Assembly (NCBI GenBank): GCA_024683455.1 | Contig: JAIKYE010000041.1 | Location: forward strand, 1-47,604 | Length of the DNA stretch: 47,604 nt | From: Bacteroidaceae bacterium | GTDB lineage: Bacteria > Bacteroidota > Bacteroidia > Bacteroidales > Bacteroidaceae | Reading direction: 5' to 3' | In this document: positions 24,540-32,723 of the stretch, piece by piece | Layout of the letters: each line of letters starts with the position of its first letter | Position numbering within the stretch: position 1 is the stretch's first letter | Notes under the pieces: generated by a model | Told to the model about the DNA's origin: nothing | What the model saw: the letters and a program-made list of their open reading frames with translations, nothing else | The model's database searches: none | Program-made: the position numbers and the translations under genes

Positions 24540-26806
24540 TGCTGTTAGATGATTTAAACCAAAGCCAAAGGGATGCTGTTCTCTGTTGTGACTGCCCGTC
24601 TCTTGTTATAGCCGGTGCAGGAAGCGGTAAGACTAGGGTTATAACCTATAAGATTGCATACCTGCTAGAACAGGGATTAGAGCCCTGGAGAATTCTTGCC
24701 TTGACCTTTACCAATAAAGCAGCAAGGGAAATGAAGGAGCGTATAGGCAAGCTTGTTAATGAAGACCAAGCACGATACCTTTGGGCTGGAACCTTCCACA
24801 GCATCTTTGGTAAGATACTGAGGTACGAATCCGATTATATTGGTTTTACATCAGACTTTACCATTTACGATACACCCGATAGCAAGAGCCTGATTAAATC
24901 TATTATCAGGGATATGCAGTTAGATGAGAAGAAGTACAAGCCAAGTTCAGTCTTGTCCCATATCAGCATGGCAAAGAACTCACTCATTATGCCAGCTGAT
25001 TATAGAAAATCCCATAGGTTGCTGGAGCGTGACCGTGCCCAGAATATGGGGGATTTATGCAACATCTACGAGGAGTACATGCAGCGATGCAAGAAAAGCA
25101 ATGCTATGGACTTCGATGATATGCTGATCTATACTTGGAAATTGTTTAAGGAACATCCTGATATAGCGCAGAAATATCAGGAGAAGTTTCAATATATCTT
25201 GGTTGATGAGTATCAGGATACCAATTACGCTCAACATCAGATTGTCCTACAACTAACTGGTAATCATCAGCATGTATGCGTAGTAGGAGATGATGCGCAA
25301 AGTATCTATAGCTTTCGAGGTGCTAAGATAGATAATATATTAAACTTCCAAAAGCTTTATAATGGCGTTAAGCTTTTCAAGTTGGAGCAGAACTACCGTT
25401 CCACACAAACCATTGTAAGTGCCGCCAACAGTCTAATCCAACATAATGTCCAACAGATTCGCAAGGATGTTTATAGCAAGGGCGACGTTGGTGATCCTAT
25501 AGAAGTATGCAAAGCATACAGCGACGTGGATGAAGCCAATATTGTTGTAAGGAAGATTCGAGGTTTGATAGCGAAAAACAATATAAAGTTCAAGGAAACG
25601 GCTATCTTGTATAGAACCAATGCACAGAGTCGTAGCTTGGAAGATGCGTTAAGAAAACAGAATATTCCGTACAGAATATATGGCGGAACCTCTTTCTATC
25701 AGCGCAAGGAGATTAAGGACGTTATTGCATACTTCCGACTTGCGGTAAACCCGTACGACGAGGAAGCTCTGAAGCGTATCATCAACTATCCCAATCGCAA
25801 GATTGGTGAAACCACTGTTGGAAAGGTAATGCAGGCAGCAGCTGCACACGACCTTTCTCCTTGGGAAATCTTAAATCACCCAGATTTGGTTGAAGTTAAT
25901 AATCCTACCAAGGAAAGGTTGAAATCCTTTGCCGACATGATGTTGTCGTTCCGCGAAGTTGCGCTTTCGCAGGATGCCTATAATGTAGGACTTAAGATAG
26001 TAGATGAAAGTGGAATAAGAGCTGATATCTTTCATAGTTCAGAACCAGAGGACCTTTCTCGCCAGGAAAACCTACAGGAGATGTTAGACGGCATGGCCTC
26101 TTTTGTTCAAGAGCGAGTTGAAGCGGGTGGGGGATATATGCTTACGCATTACCTATCAGAGGTGAGTCTTCTTACGGATATGGACGAAGATGATAGCGAG
26201 GGCGACAATAAGGTTACGCTGATGACCGTTCATGCAGCCAAGGGATTGGAGTTCGAGGCAGTCTTTGTCGTAGGTCTTGAAGAAGAACTCTTCCCCAGTC
26301 AGATGTCTATGGACAGCCCTCGTCAAATAGAGGAGGAGAGACGTCTTTTCTATGTGGCTATGACGCGTGCAAAGAAACATCTATTCCTGACTTATGCCAG
26401 AAGGCGAATGAAGTATGGTGTAACATCAGATTGCGAGCCCAGCCGTTTCCTGAAGGATATCGACAAGCGTTTCCTGAAGTCAGACAAGCCCGAAATGCCT
26501 TCGTTCAAGGATATCGTTTCCCGTCCTACATTCATACCCCAGAGACCTCGTGTTATTCCTCAGGCGCCACCCTCTAATTTTATTAAGGTTAGAAAAACTG
26601 TTTCTGAATCCCAGCCATCACCGTCTGTACCTTCATCCATTAATGGGTTGACGGTAGGAAGTGTTATTGTTCATGAGCGCTTTGGCGAAGGGGTAGTAGA
26701 GAGACTCGAGGGTAGCGGACTTGATGCCAAAGCATGTGTGAGGTTCCAAAATGTGGGAACAAAGCAGCTGCTGTTACGTTTCGCCAGATTTACCTTGAAA
26801 CATTAA
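24539..26806 (+). CDS. UvrD/PcrA/Rep-type 3'-5' DNA helicase
   Basis: A 755-residue superfamily 1A helicase. Motifs in order: Q motif LNQSQRDAV, Walker A AGAGSGKTRV, motif Ia TFTNKAAREMKER, motif II DEYQDTN, motif III GDDAQSIYSFRGA, motif IV EQNYRST, motif V VTLMTVHAAKGLEFEAVFVVG, motif VI RLFYVAMTRAKK. A proline-rich linker joins a C-terminal Tudor-like domain (GSVIVHERFGEGVVERLEG) that in PcrA contacts RNA polymerase or UvrB. It unwinds DNA in nucleotide-excision and mismatch repair. Start ATG 24539 overlaps the previous stop by one base. Its stop overlaps the stop of the convergent MATE gene with no terminator between. Confidence 0.95.
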   Translation: MLLDDLNQSQRDAVLCCDCPSLVIAGAGSGKTRVITYKIAYLLEQGLEPWRILALTFTNKAAREMKERIGKLVNEDQARYLWAGTFHSIFGKILRYESDYIGFTSDFTIYDTPDSKSLIKSIIRDMQLDEKKYKPSSVLSHISMAKNSLIMPADYRKSHRLLERDRAQNMGDLCNIYEEYMQRCKKSNAMDFDDMLIYTWKLFKEHPDIAQKYQEKFQYILVDEYQDTNYAQHQIVLQLTGNHQHVCVVGDDAQSIYSFRGAKIDNILNFQKLYNGVKLFKLEQNYRSTQTIVSAANSLIQHNVQQIRKDVYSKGDVGDPIEVCKAYSDVDEANIVVRKIRGLIAKNNIKFKETAILYRTNAQSRSLEDALRKQNIPYRIYGGTSFYQRKEIKDVIAYFRLAVNPYDEEALKRIINYPNRKIGETTVGKVMQAAAAHDLSPWEILNHPDLVEVNNPTKERLKSFADMMLSFREVALSQDAYNVGLKIVDESGIRADIFHSSEPEDLSRQENLQEMLDGMASFVQERVEAGGGYMLTHYLSEVSLLTDMDEDDSEGDNKVTLMTVHAAKGLEFEAVFVVGLEEELFPSQMSMDSPRQIEEERRLFYVAMTRAKKHLFLTYARRRMKYGVTSDCEPSRFLKDIDKRFLKSDKPEMPSFKDIVSRPTFIPQRPRVIPQAPPSNFIKVRKTVSESQPSPSVPSSINGLTVGSVIVHERFGEGVVERLEGSGLDAKACVRFQNVGTKQLLLRFARFTLKH

Positions 26807-28212
26807 GGAATCTTCTTCATCCAACTGTCTCCATGCAGTCGGATCATGAAGATAATGCCTCTGAAGCAAAGTTCGATAGCCATTGCTGTCCAGACGCCTT
26901 GCAATCCCATCGTAGCAGATAGCAATACGGCTAAGGTGATTCGTATCACCCAGATGCTACCTAAGTTCATGGAACATGGTATTAAGGTATCGCCAGCTCC
27001 TACAAACACGCCGTATGCTACTATGCTTGCTGCAAACATAGGCTCTGCAAAGGCCTCTATACGCAGCACTTGTGTCGTCAGTTGCTGAACAGCTAGGTCT
27101 GGCGTCATCAGTGTCATCAGGGCTGGTGCAGTTAAATACATCACTATACCCAGAACAGTCATTACAACAATACCCATTCCAACGGTAATATTTCCGAAGC
27201 TCCGAGCCAGTCTTCTTCGCTGTGCGCCCAAGCTCTGTCCTACCAGTGTCGTGGCAGCATCGGCTATGCCATAGCCAGGCATATAACAGAGCGATTCCAC
27301 GATTATTCCGAATGAATTGGCTGCAATGGCAATCGTTCCCAATGGTGCAACAATAAGTGTACTTGTGATTTGTGCTCCACAGAAGATGATATGCTGTACG
27401 GCTATTGGCAGGGAAATCTTTATGGCTTTACGCAATGTGGAGAATTTAGGTATAAAGCTGCCTTTGTCTTGCAGCAAGTTCAGTTCCTTGCTGGCAATCG
27501 TGGTGAAATAGCACATTAGCAGCGAGGTAACCGCGAAGGCCAAGCCTGTTCCTATCACGGCTCCCATTACTCCCAAGCCTGCTCCTGGAATGGTGAATCC
27601 TAGCACCTGATGCGAAGGGAAAATCAGGAACCAGTTGAATATTACATCCAAGAAGCACATGCCTATGTTCAGAATGCTGGGAATATGCATATTTCCGCTA
27701 CAACGAAGCATTCCGCTACAGAGTGAATTCAACTGTGCAAAAGGCAAACATAAGCTATAACACATGAAATATAACGTAGCATCTGCGTTGATATCGTCAT
27801 TTCCACCAAGCCAATGTGGAAGGTATGGGCTTATGGCAACACCAATGACCATAAGGGTCAATGCAAACAGAAGACACGAGAGGAAACTCTGTCTCAGCAC
27901 ATTTCTTGCTTCTGAGAAGTCCCCTGCTCCTATACGATGTGCCACCTGAACATAGAAACCGACGCTGGCTGCTGAAGAAAGACTGCCAAAGAGCCAGATG
28001 GTGGTACTTACCAATCCGATGCTGGCACTGGCTTCCTTGCCCAGGCTTCCCACCATGCTGGCATCTATGTACTGCATGATTATATGGGTAACTTGTGCCA
28101 GCATTGCAGGAACGGACAGCAGGATCACGAGCAACATCTGGTCGCGTCCCAACATTTTTGTTCCGTTCCTTATCTGTTCTAGGAGCAGGTCTTTTTTCTG
28201 CGTGTATGTCAT
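26803..28212 (-). CDS. MATE family multidrug/Na+ efflux protein
   Basis: A 469-residue MATE exporter with about twelve transmembrane helices in two homologous halves (PAMLAQVTHIIMQYIDASMVGSLG in the first, ISLPIAVQHIIFCGAQITSTLIVAPLGT in the second). Such pumps extrude cationic drugs or metabolites in exchange for Na+ or H+. It is translationally coupled to the upstream DUF3737 gene by an ATGA overlap (28209-28212) and converges on the helicase gene. Substrate unknown. Confidence 0.93.
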   Translation of the reverse strand: MTYTQKKDLLLEQIRNGTKMLGRDQMLLVILLSVPAMLAQVTHIIMQYIDASMVGSLGKEASASIGLVSTTIWLFGSLSSAASVGFYVQVAHRIGAGDFSEARNVLRQSFLSCLLFALTLMVIGVAISPYLPHWLGGNDDINADATLYFMCYSLCLPFAQLNSLCSGMLRCSGNMHIPSILNIGMCFLDVIFNWFLIFPSHQVLGFTIPGAGLGVMGAVIGTGLAFAVTSLLMCYFTTIASKELNLLQDKGSFIPKFSTLRKAIKISLPIAVQHIIFCGAQITSTLIVAPLGTIAIAANSFGIIVESLCYMPGYGIADAATTLVGQSLGAQRRRLARSFGNITVGMGIVVMTVLGIVMYLTAPALMTLMTPDLAVQQLTTQVLRIEAFAEPMFAASIVAYGVFVGAGDTLIPCSMNLGSIWVIRITLAVLLSATMGLQGVWTAMAIELCFRGIIFMIRLHGDSWMKKIP

Positions 28213-29054
28213 TCTTTTACCTTAATCTTACAATTGGCAGGTGACTTCTGGTTCTCGTCTATGATGATCTCACCTACGCTGTCCACTTCTATTTTTCCTG
28301 ATGTGGGATTCTTGATGCTATGCACGTGTCCCTTGATAGTTGCCTGAATGGTGCTGTACTCAAAGGCCAGATTGGCATCGTCGCCCATTGTGCAGTCCTC
28401 CATGTACAGGTTCTCGCAGTAGCAGAGGGGTTGCTCGCCTGTGATATGACAGCGTATCAGGCGCAGGTTTTTGCTGTACCATCCCATGTACTCCCCGTTT
28501 ATCTCACAGTCTATGAGTGTCACATTCTCGCATTCCCAGAAAGCATCCTTGCTGTTCAGCAGTGCGTTTCTTATCTCCACGTTTTTGCTGTACTGGAACG
28601 AGTAGTTGCCCTCCTGATGATAGTTCTCTATTCGAACGTTGTTGGTGTGCATGCCCAGATAGTCGGCATTCTCTATGCGCGAGTTCTTTATTTCTACATC
28701 GTCGCAGTCCCACAGCGTCTCCTGTGCATTGGTGAATGTGCATCCCTCTATGCGGATTCCTTTCATACGTCGGAACATCTTTGGAGCCTCCACGCGGCAG
28801 TTTGTGAGTGTGCCGTCCTGACTGTACCAAAGGCTGCTTCTGGCACTCTCGCGATACAGGCAGTTCGTTGTCTTGAAGCCGCGGCATTCCCAGAAGACAT
28901 ATTTACCCTCGAAGGTGCAGTCTTCGGCCTCTATGTTGCCTGATTCTTTGATGCTCGATTCGCCAACGTGAATGGTAACGTTCTTTAGCGTTGCATCATG
29001 TAATGTGTACAGAGGTCTTTCGCCTCCGAATTCTTGGTCTTTAATAATTTTCAT
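28209..29054 (-). CDS. DUF3737 family beta-helix protein
   Basis: A 281-residue protein made almost wholly of short repeats of about 20 residues with alternating hydrophobic positions (LTNCRVEAPKMFRRMKGIRI, VEIKNSRIENADYLGMHTNN), which predicts a right-handed parallel beta-helix. The N-terminus KIIKDQEFGGERPLYTLHD is the DUF3737 signature. No signal peptide is present, so it is cytoplasmic. Function is not established; the pectin-lyase-like fold suggests binding of a carbohydrate or polymer. It lies between ettA (20 bp) and the MATE gene (overlap). Confidence 0.88.
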   Translation of the reverse strand: MKIIKDQEFGGERPLYTLHDATLKNVTIHVGESSIKESGNIEAEDCTFEGKYVFWECRGFKTTNCLYRESARSSLWYSQDGTLTNCRVEAPKMFRRMKGIRIEGCTFTNAQETLWDCDDVEIKNSRIENADYLGMHTNNVRIENYHQEGNYSFQYSKNVEIRNALLNSKDAFWECENVTLIDCEINGEYMGWYSKNLRLIRCHITGEQPLCYCENLYMEDCTMGDDANLAFEYSTIQATIKGHVHSIKNPTSGKIEVDSVGEIIIDENQKSPANCKIKVKE

Positions 29055-29074
29055 TAGTTTCTTCCTCTGTTTGC

Positions 29075-30772
29075 TTAATCCTCCATCAACTTGCGATAAC
29101 GTATTCTGCGAGGCTCCTCCAGACCCAGACGTTTCAACTTGTTAGCCTCGTAGTCTGTGTAGCTGCCTTCGTAGAAGTAAACGTTTCCGTCGCCTTCGTA
29201 GGCAAGGATATGTGTGCAGATACGGTCTAGGAACCAACGGTCGTGACTGATAACAACAGCACAGCCGGCAAAGTTCTCCAAACCTTCCTCAAGGGCACGC
29301 AGCGTGTTCACGTCGATATCGTTGGTCGGCTCGTCCAGCAAGAGTACATTACCTTCCTGCTTCAATGCCATAGCCAGATGAAGCCTGTTTCGTTCACCGC
29401 CTGAGAGTACGCCGCACTTCTTCTCCTGATCGGCACCATTGAAGTTGAAGCGGCTCAGGTAGGCACGTACGTTGATGTCCCTGCCGCCCATTCTTATCAG
29501 CTCGTTGCCTTGCGAGATAACCTGGAAGACGCTTTCCTCAGGCTTGATGTCCTTGTGGCTTTGGTCCACGTAGGCCAGTTTAACGGTTTCGCCCACCTCG
29601 AAGGTACCCGAGTCGGGCTTCTCCAATCCCATAATCATGCGGAATAAGGTAGTCTTACCAGCTCCGTTAGGTCCGATAACACCCACGATGCCGTTGGGAG
29701 GCAGCATGAAGTCAAGATCCTTGATTAGCACCTTCTCGCCGTATGCCTTGCTCACTCCGTGAGCCTCTATCACCTTGTTGCCCAGACGAGGACCATTGGG
29801 GATGAAGATTTCCAGTTTCTCCTCGCGCTCCTTCTGCTCCTCGTTCAGCATCTTGTCGTATGAGTTCAGACGGGCCTTACCCTTGGCCTGACGGGCCTTG
29901 GGTGCCATGCGAACCCATTCTAGCTCGCGTTCCAATGCCTTGCGGCGCTTGCTGGCCACCTTCTCCTCCTGAGCCATACGCTTGGTCTTCTGATTTAGCC
30001 ATGAAGAGTAGTTGCCCTCCCAGGGTATTCCCTCGCCACGGTCCAGTTCCAGTATCCATCCTGCAACGTCGTCCAGAAAGTAACGGTCGTGCGTAACGGC
30101 AATAACCGTACCCTCGTATTGTGTTAGGTGCTGCTCCAACCAGTCAATGCTCTCTGCGTCCAGGTGGTTAGTGGGCTCGTCCAGCAGCAGCACATCGGGC
30201 TTCTGTAGCAACAGACGGCAGAGTGCCACACGGCGCCTCTCACCACCAGATAGGTTTATCACAGGTTGGTTGGCTGGAGGACAACGAAGTGCATCCATCG
30301 CACGCTCCAGTTTGCTGTCCAAATTCCAAGCATCTGTGCTATCTATAATGTCCTGCAACTCACCTTGGCGGGCAAAGAGGGCATTCATCTTGTCCTCATC
30401 CTCGTAGTATTCGGGCAGTCCGAACTTCTGGTTAATCTCCTCGTATTCCTTCAGTGCGTCAACGATGGGTTGTACACCTTCCTTCACGACCTCGATAACC
30501 GTCTTGTTGTCATCCAGATGTGGTTCCTGCTCCAGGTAGCCTACTGAGTAGCCTGGGCTCCATACCACTTTGCCTTGGTATTGCTGGTCTATGCCGGCAA
30601 TAATCTTCATCAGTGTAGATTTACCTGCACCGTTCAGACCCACAATACCGATTTTTGCTCCGTAGAAGAAGCTGAGGTATATATTCTTAAGTACTTGTTT
30701 CTGATTTTGTTGGATGGTTTTACTTACACCAACCATCGAGAAAATAATTTTCTTGTCGTCTGTAGTAGCCAT
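29075..30772 (-). CDS. ettA: Energy-dependent translational throttle protein EttA (ABC-F)
   Basis: A 565-residue soluble ABC-F ATPase that binds the ribosomal E site and gates the first elongation steps according to energy level. Two ABC modules: GLNGAGKS, LSGGERRR and LLDEPTNHLD in the first; GPNGAGKT, LSGGERNR and LLDEPTNDID in the second. Between them lie the arm insert and the linker with ELEWVRMAPKARQAKGKAR, characteristic of EttA. No transmembrane domain. Upstream is a 94-bp spacer with a long inverted repeat (30797-30861). Confidence 0.95.
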   Translation of the reverse strand: MATTDDKKIIFSMVGVSKTIQQNQKQVLKNIYLSFFYGAKIGIVGLNGAGKSTLMKIIAGIDQQYQGKVVWSPGYSVGYLEQEPHLDDNKTVIEVVKEGVQPIVDALKEYEEINQKFGLPEYYEDEDKMNALFARQGELQDIIDSTDAWNLDSKLERAMDALRCPPANQPVINLSGGERRRVALCRLLLQKPDVLLLDEPTNHLDAESIDWLEQHLTQYEGTVIAVTHDRYFLDDVAGWILELDRGEGIPWEGNYSSWLNQKTKRMAQEEKVASKRRKALERELEWVRMAPKARQAKGKARLNSYDKMLNEEQKEREEKLEIFIPNGPRLGNKVIEAHGVSKAYGEKVLIKDLDFMLPPNGIVGVIGPNGAGKTTLFRMIMGLEKPDSGTFEVGETVKLAYVDQSHKDIKPEESVFQVISQGNELIRMGGRDINVRAYLSRFNFNGADQEKKCGVLSGGERNRLHLAMALKQEGNVLLLDEPTNDIDVNTLRALEEGLENFAGCAVVISHDRWFLDRICTHILAYEGDGNVYFYEGSYTDYEANKLKRLGLEEPRRIRYRKLMED

Positions 30773-30796
30773 TCTTTTTAAATTGAAAATTGGTCG

Positions 30797-30861
30797 TTTG
30801 GGGAGTTCCGCTAACTGGAAAACGGTATACTGGTTAAACTATAAGCCCTAAACTCTCCAAA
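30797..30861 (-). repeat. Inverted repeat in the ettA leader
   Basis: Arms 30797-30807 and 30851-30861 pair over 11 bp with one G-T pair and enclose 43 bases. Read on the minus strand it precedes the ettA start. No T run follows on either strand, so it is not a standard terminator. Inside it, 30808-30822 resembles 34665-34680. Confidence 0.6.
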
Positions 30862-30866
30862 AAGTT

Positions 30867-31274
30867 TTACTTTTTGACTTTATCATTTGCCAGTTTCATC
30901 AGCTGGTAGGCCTTCATGGCAGGCAGTATAGCTTTAAACTTAGGGTAGTATGCCTTGCGGATATCCAGCTCGGCACGCTGTTCCTTCTGCTTACTCTCGA
31001 AGAGTTCATCGCATTGCGCTGCCGTCAGTTTGCCAGCATCCTCGGCTGCATCGTACTTTTCCTTCAGAGCCTTGTTGGCAGCCTTAGAATCGGATATTTC
31101 CTTGTAATATGCCTGCAGGAGAGGTCTCACCTTAGCCTTTTCGTCGCTGGATAGCTTCATGTTCTTGAAGATATAGGCAATGTGTGCATCATCCTTCTCT
31201 CCGGCATAAGCATTCAGCTTCGGCATCATCAGAAGCATGCCAAGCAAGATAGTCAAGAGTATCTGTTTCATCAT
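30867..31274 (-). CDS. Small exported helical protein, function unknown
   Basis: A 135-residue protein with a signal peptide (about 1-24, ILLTILLGMLLMMPKLNAYA) and a mature part that is entirely charged helix (KMKLSSDEKAKVRPLLQAYYKEISD, KLTAAQCDELFESKQKEQRAELDIRKAYYPKF). The LTAAQ motif and size recall the Spy/CpxP family of periplasmic stress chaperones, but similarity is too weak to name it. It precedes ettA on the same strand, separated by the inverted repeat. Met2 is an equally good start. A -7 box lies just upstream (31295-31302). Confidence 0.75.
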   Translation of the reverse strand: MMKQILLTILLGMLLMMPKLNAYAGEKDDAHIAYIFKNMKLSSDEKAKVRPLLQAYYKEISDSKAANKALKEKYDAAEDAGKLTAAQCDELFESKQKEQRAELDIRKAYYPKFKAILPAMKAYQLMKLANDKVKK

Positions 31275-31294
31275 TATCTTGTTTATTTTCGCGG

Positions 31295-31302
31295 CAAAGG
31301 TA
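31295..31302 (-). promoter_or_regulatory. -7 box upstream of the small exported protein
   Basis: On the minus strand this reads TACCTTTG, fitting TAnnTTTG, 21 bp before the start codon. No clear -33 TTTG was seen 19-21 bp further up. Confidence 0.5.
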
Positions 31303-31377
31303 CAACAATATTCCTAATTAATCATGCCCGCGCGTGAGCATAACCGTTTTCTGCAAACAAAATATTACCCTTTTAAC

Positions 31378-31406
31378 TTTGTTTAAGTAAAAATTTTGTA
31401 TATTTG
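31378..31406 (+). promoter_or_regulatory. Promoter of the membrane AraC regulator gene
   Basis: TTTG (31378-31381) and TATATTTG (31399-31406) are 17 bp apart, slightly short of the consensus spacing. The position rules out the upstream in-frame TTG at 31404 as translation start and supports ATG 31443. Confidence 0.6.
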
Positions 31407-31442
31407 CACGTCTTTATTGATAAAACAACAACACACGCAAGT

Positions 31443-32531
31443 ATGTTTTTCGAGCTCGAGCTTTGTTTTTTCGGTGTTTTTTTTGCCGTCGCCCTGATAT
31501 GTGGAATCCTTTTGTGGAGGCAGCGCAATGAGGTGCCCGACCGTTCGCGTACCTATTTTTCCCTCTTATCCCTTTTATGCGCAGCATGTTCCATAATAGC
31601 TGTTACAGGTATTCTCACCGGATTGTGGGATATTCGGTCATGGACGCTCCTTGATCCGTTAAAGTCATTAGGCGGCCTTTATGCCATCACCCTTGCCACG
31701 GGTTATCCACTTGAGGTGTTACGTCCGCGTCAGCTGCGAGGCCGTTGGCTGTTACTGTTCTGGTTGCCGTCGTTAATCGTGACGTTGCCGATGCTCTTCG
31801 GCTTTCAGTTCAGGCTCTTGCATTCATGGAACGAGCTGTGGGAACATCTCTTGGACTGGGATGTGTTAATCCGATTCCTCAGCATTGCCTTCTTGATCAT
31901 TTATTCCACGTTACAGCTCTTTATCCCCTATAACTGGCGTCGTTCCAGTGCCGACTTCCATTGGGTTCGTCGGTTTACAATCTTCTCGCAGGGCACCACG
32001 CTCTTCTTTTGTGCCAACGTTTTAATCAACCATCCTATATTCATGTTCCTGCATGTCCTGTGGTGTACTTTTGGGATATACTACTATACCTATTTCGAGC
32101 GTCACATCCGTGTTGTTCCGTCCCCTAAGTCTCAACTGGAATCCTCAGAACCAGAGCCGACACCTGCCATTTCCAATAGGACTGAGGTGGACGAAGCTAC
32201 CTTCGACTTCTGGCCTATGATTTGTCAGGTGATGGACGAGTGGGAGGCGTGGCGCAACCCCAACACAACGGTCGAGACACTGAGCACAGCCGTGGGCACC
32301 AACCGCATCTATGTGGCCCGTTGTATCAAGGAGCACACAGGTATGACGTTCAACGACTATATGAACGAGAAGCGCATCAGCTATATGGCTGCTCAGCTTC
32401 GCCTTGATCCTACGCAGGACCACAAACACCTCTATTTCGATGTTGGTTTTCGCAGCCGCCATACAGCTTATCGCAACTTTGTGAAGTTCATTGGCAGTTC
32501 TCCCACAGACTTTATTGCCTCCCTTTCTTAA
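31443..32531 (+). CDS. Membrane-anchored AraC family transcription regulator
   Basis: A 362-residue protein. The N-terminal half has about six transmembrane helices (FFGVFFAVALICGILLW, LLSLLCAACSIIAVTGILTG, LLLFWLPSLIVTLPMLFGF, LIRFLSIAFLIIYSTLQLF, and two more to about residue 215). A linker (about 220-260) leads to the C-terminal AraC DNA-binding domain (about 262-360) with two helix-turn-helix motifs: VETLSTAVGTNRIYVARCIK and LYFDVGFRSRHTAYRNFVKF. Membrane placement implies direct signal sensing in or across the membrane. The following lipoprotein gene is the likely target, since direct repeats sit at its promoter. Start ATG 31443 chosen because the upstream frame overlaps the promoter. 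Confidence 0.88.
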   Translation: MFFELELCFFGVFFAVALICGILLWRQRNEVPDRSRTYFSLLSLLCAACSIIAVTGILTGLWDIRSWTLLDPLKSLGGLYAITLATGYPLEVLRPRQLRGRWLLLFWLPSLIVTLPMLFGFQFRLLHSWNELWEHLLDWDVLIRFLSIAFLIIYSTLQLFIPYNWRRSSADFHWVRRFTIFSQGTTLFFCANVLINHPIFMFLHVLWCTFGIYYYTYFERHIRVVPSPKSQLESSEPEPTPAISNRTEVDEATFDFWPMICQVMDEWEAWRNPNTTVETLSTAVGTNRIYVARCIKEHTGMTFNDYMNEKRISYMAAQLRLDPTQDHKHLYFDVGFRSRHTAYRNFVKFIGSSPTDFIASLS

Positions 32532-32609
32532 GGAAAAATCCTGAAACACACTTTTTGGGGCAAATTTGTGCCGACGTAACGTATTGATATTCTGTGCGTT
32601 TCATTTTTA

Positions 32610-32667
32610 CAACATCGTTTTTCGGTATTGCAACATACTTTTTCGTGCCTCTTACCGCATCTTTTCG
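32610..32667 (+). promoter_or_regulatory. Phased direct repeats, likely AraC-type operator
   Basis: CAACATnnTTTTTCG occurs at 32610-32624 and again at 32631-32645, exactly 21 bp apart. A degenerate third copy (GCATCTTTTCG) ends at 32667, directly against the -7 box. Two-turn spacing of direct half-sites next to a promoter is the usual pattern for AraC family activators, and an AraC gene is immediately upstream. Confidence 0.65.
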
Positions 32668-32675
32668 TACATTTG
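32668..32675 (+). promoter_or_regulatory. -7 box of the lipoprotein gene promoter
   Basis: TACATTTG matches TAnnTTTG and lies 48 bp before the lipoprotein start codon. No TTTG is present at the -33 position, where the direct repeats lie instead, consistent with an activator-dependent promoter. Confidence 0.6.
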
Positions 32676-32723
32676 CATTCAAAGATTGCAAAACGATAGT
32701 ATAATTATTTTAAGGTCGTAATA

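Noticed and set aside
28320..28943. Plus-strand open frame of 207 codons opposite the DUF3737 gene
   Set aside because: The repeats of the beta-helix gene create a periodic antisense frame; no start context or promoter.
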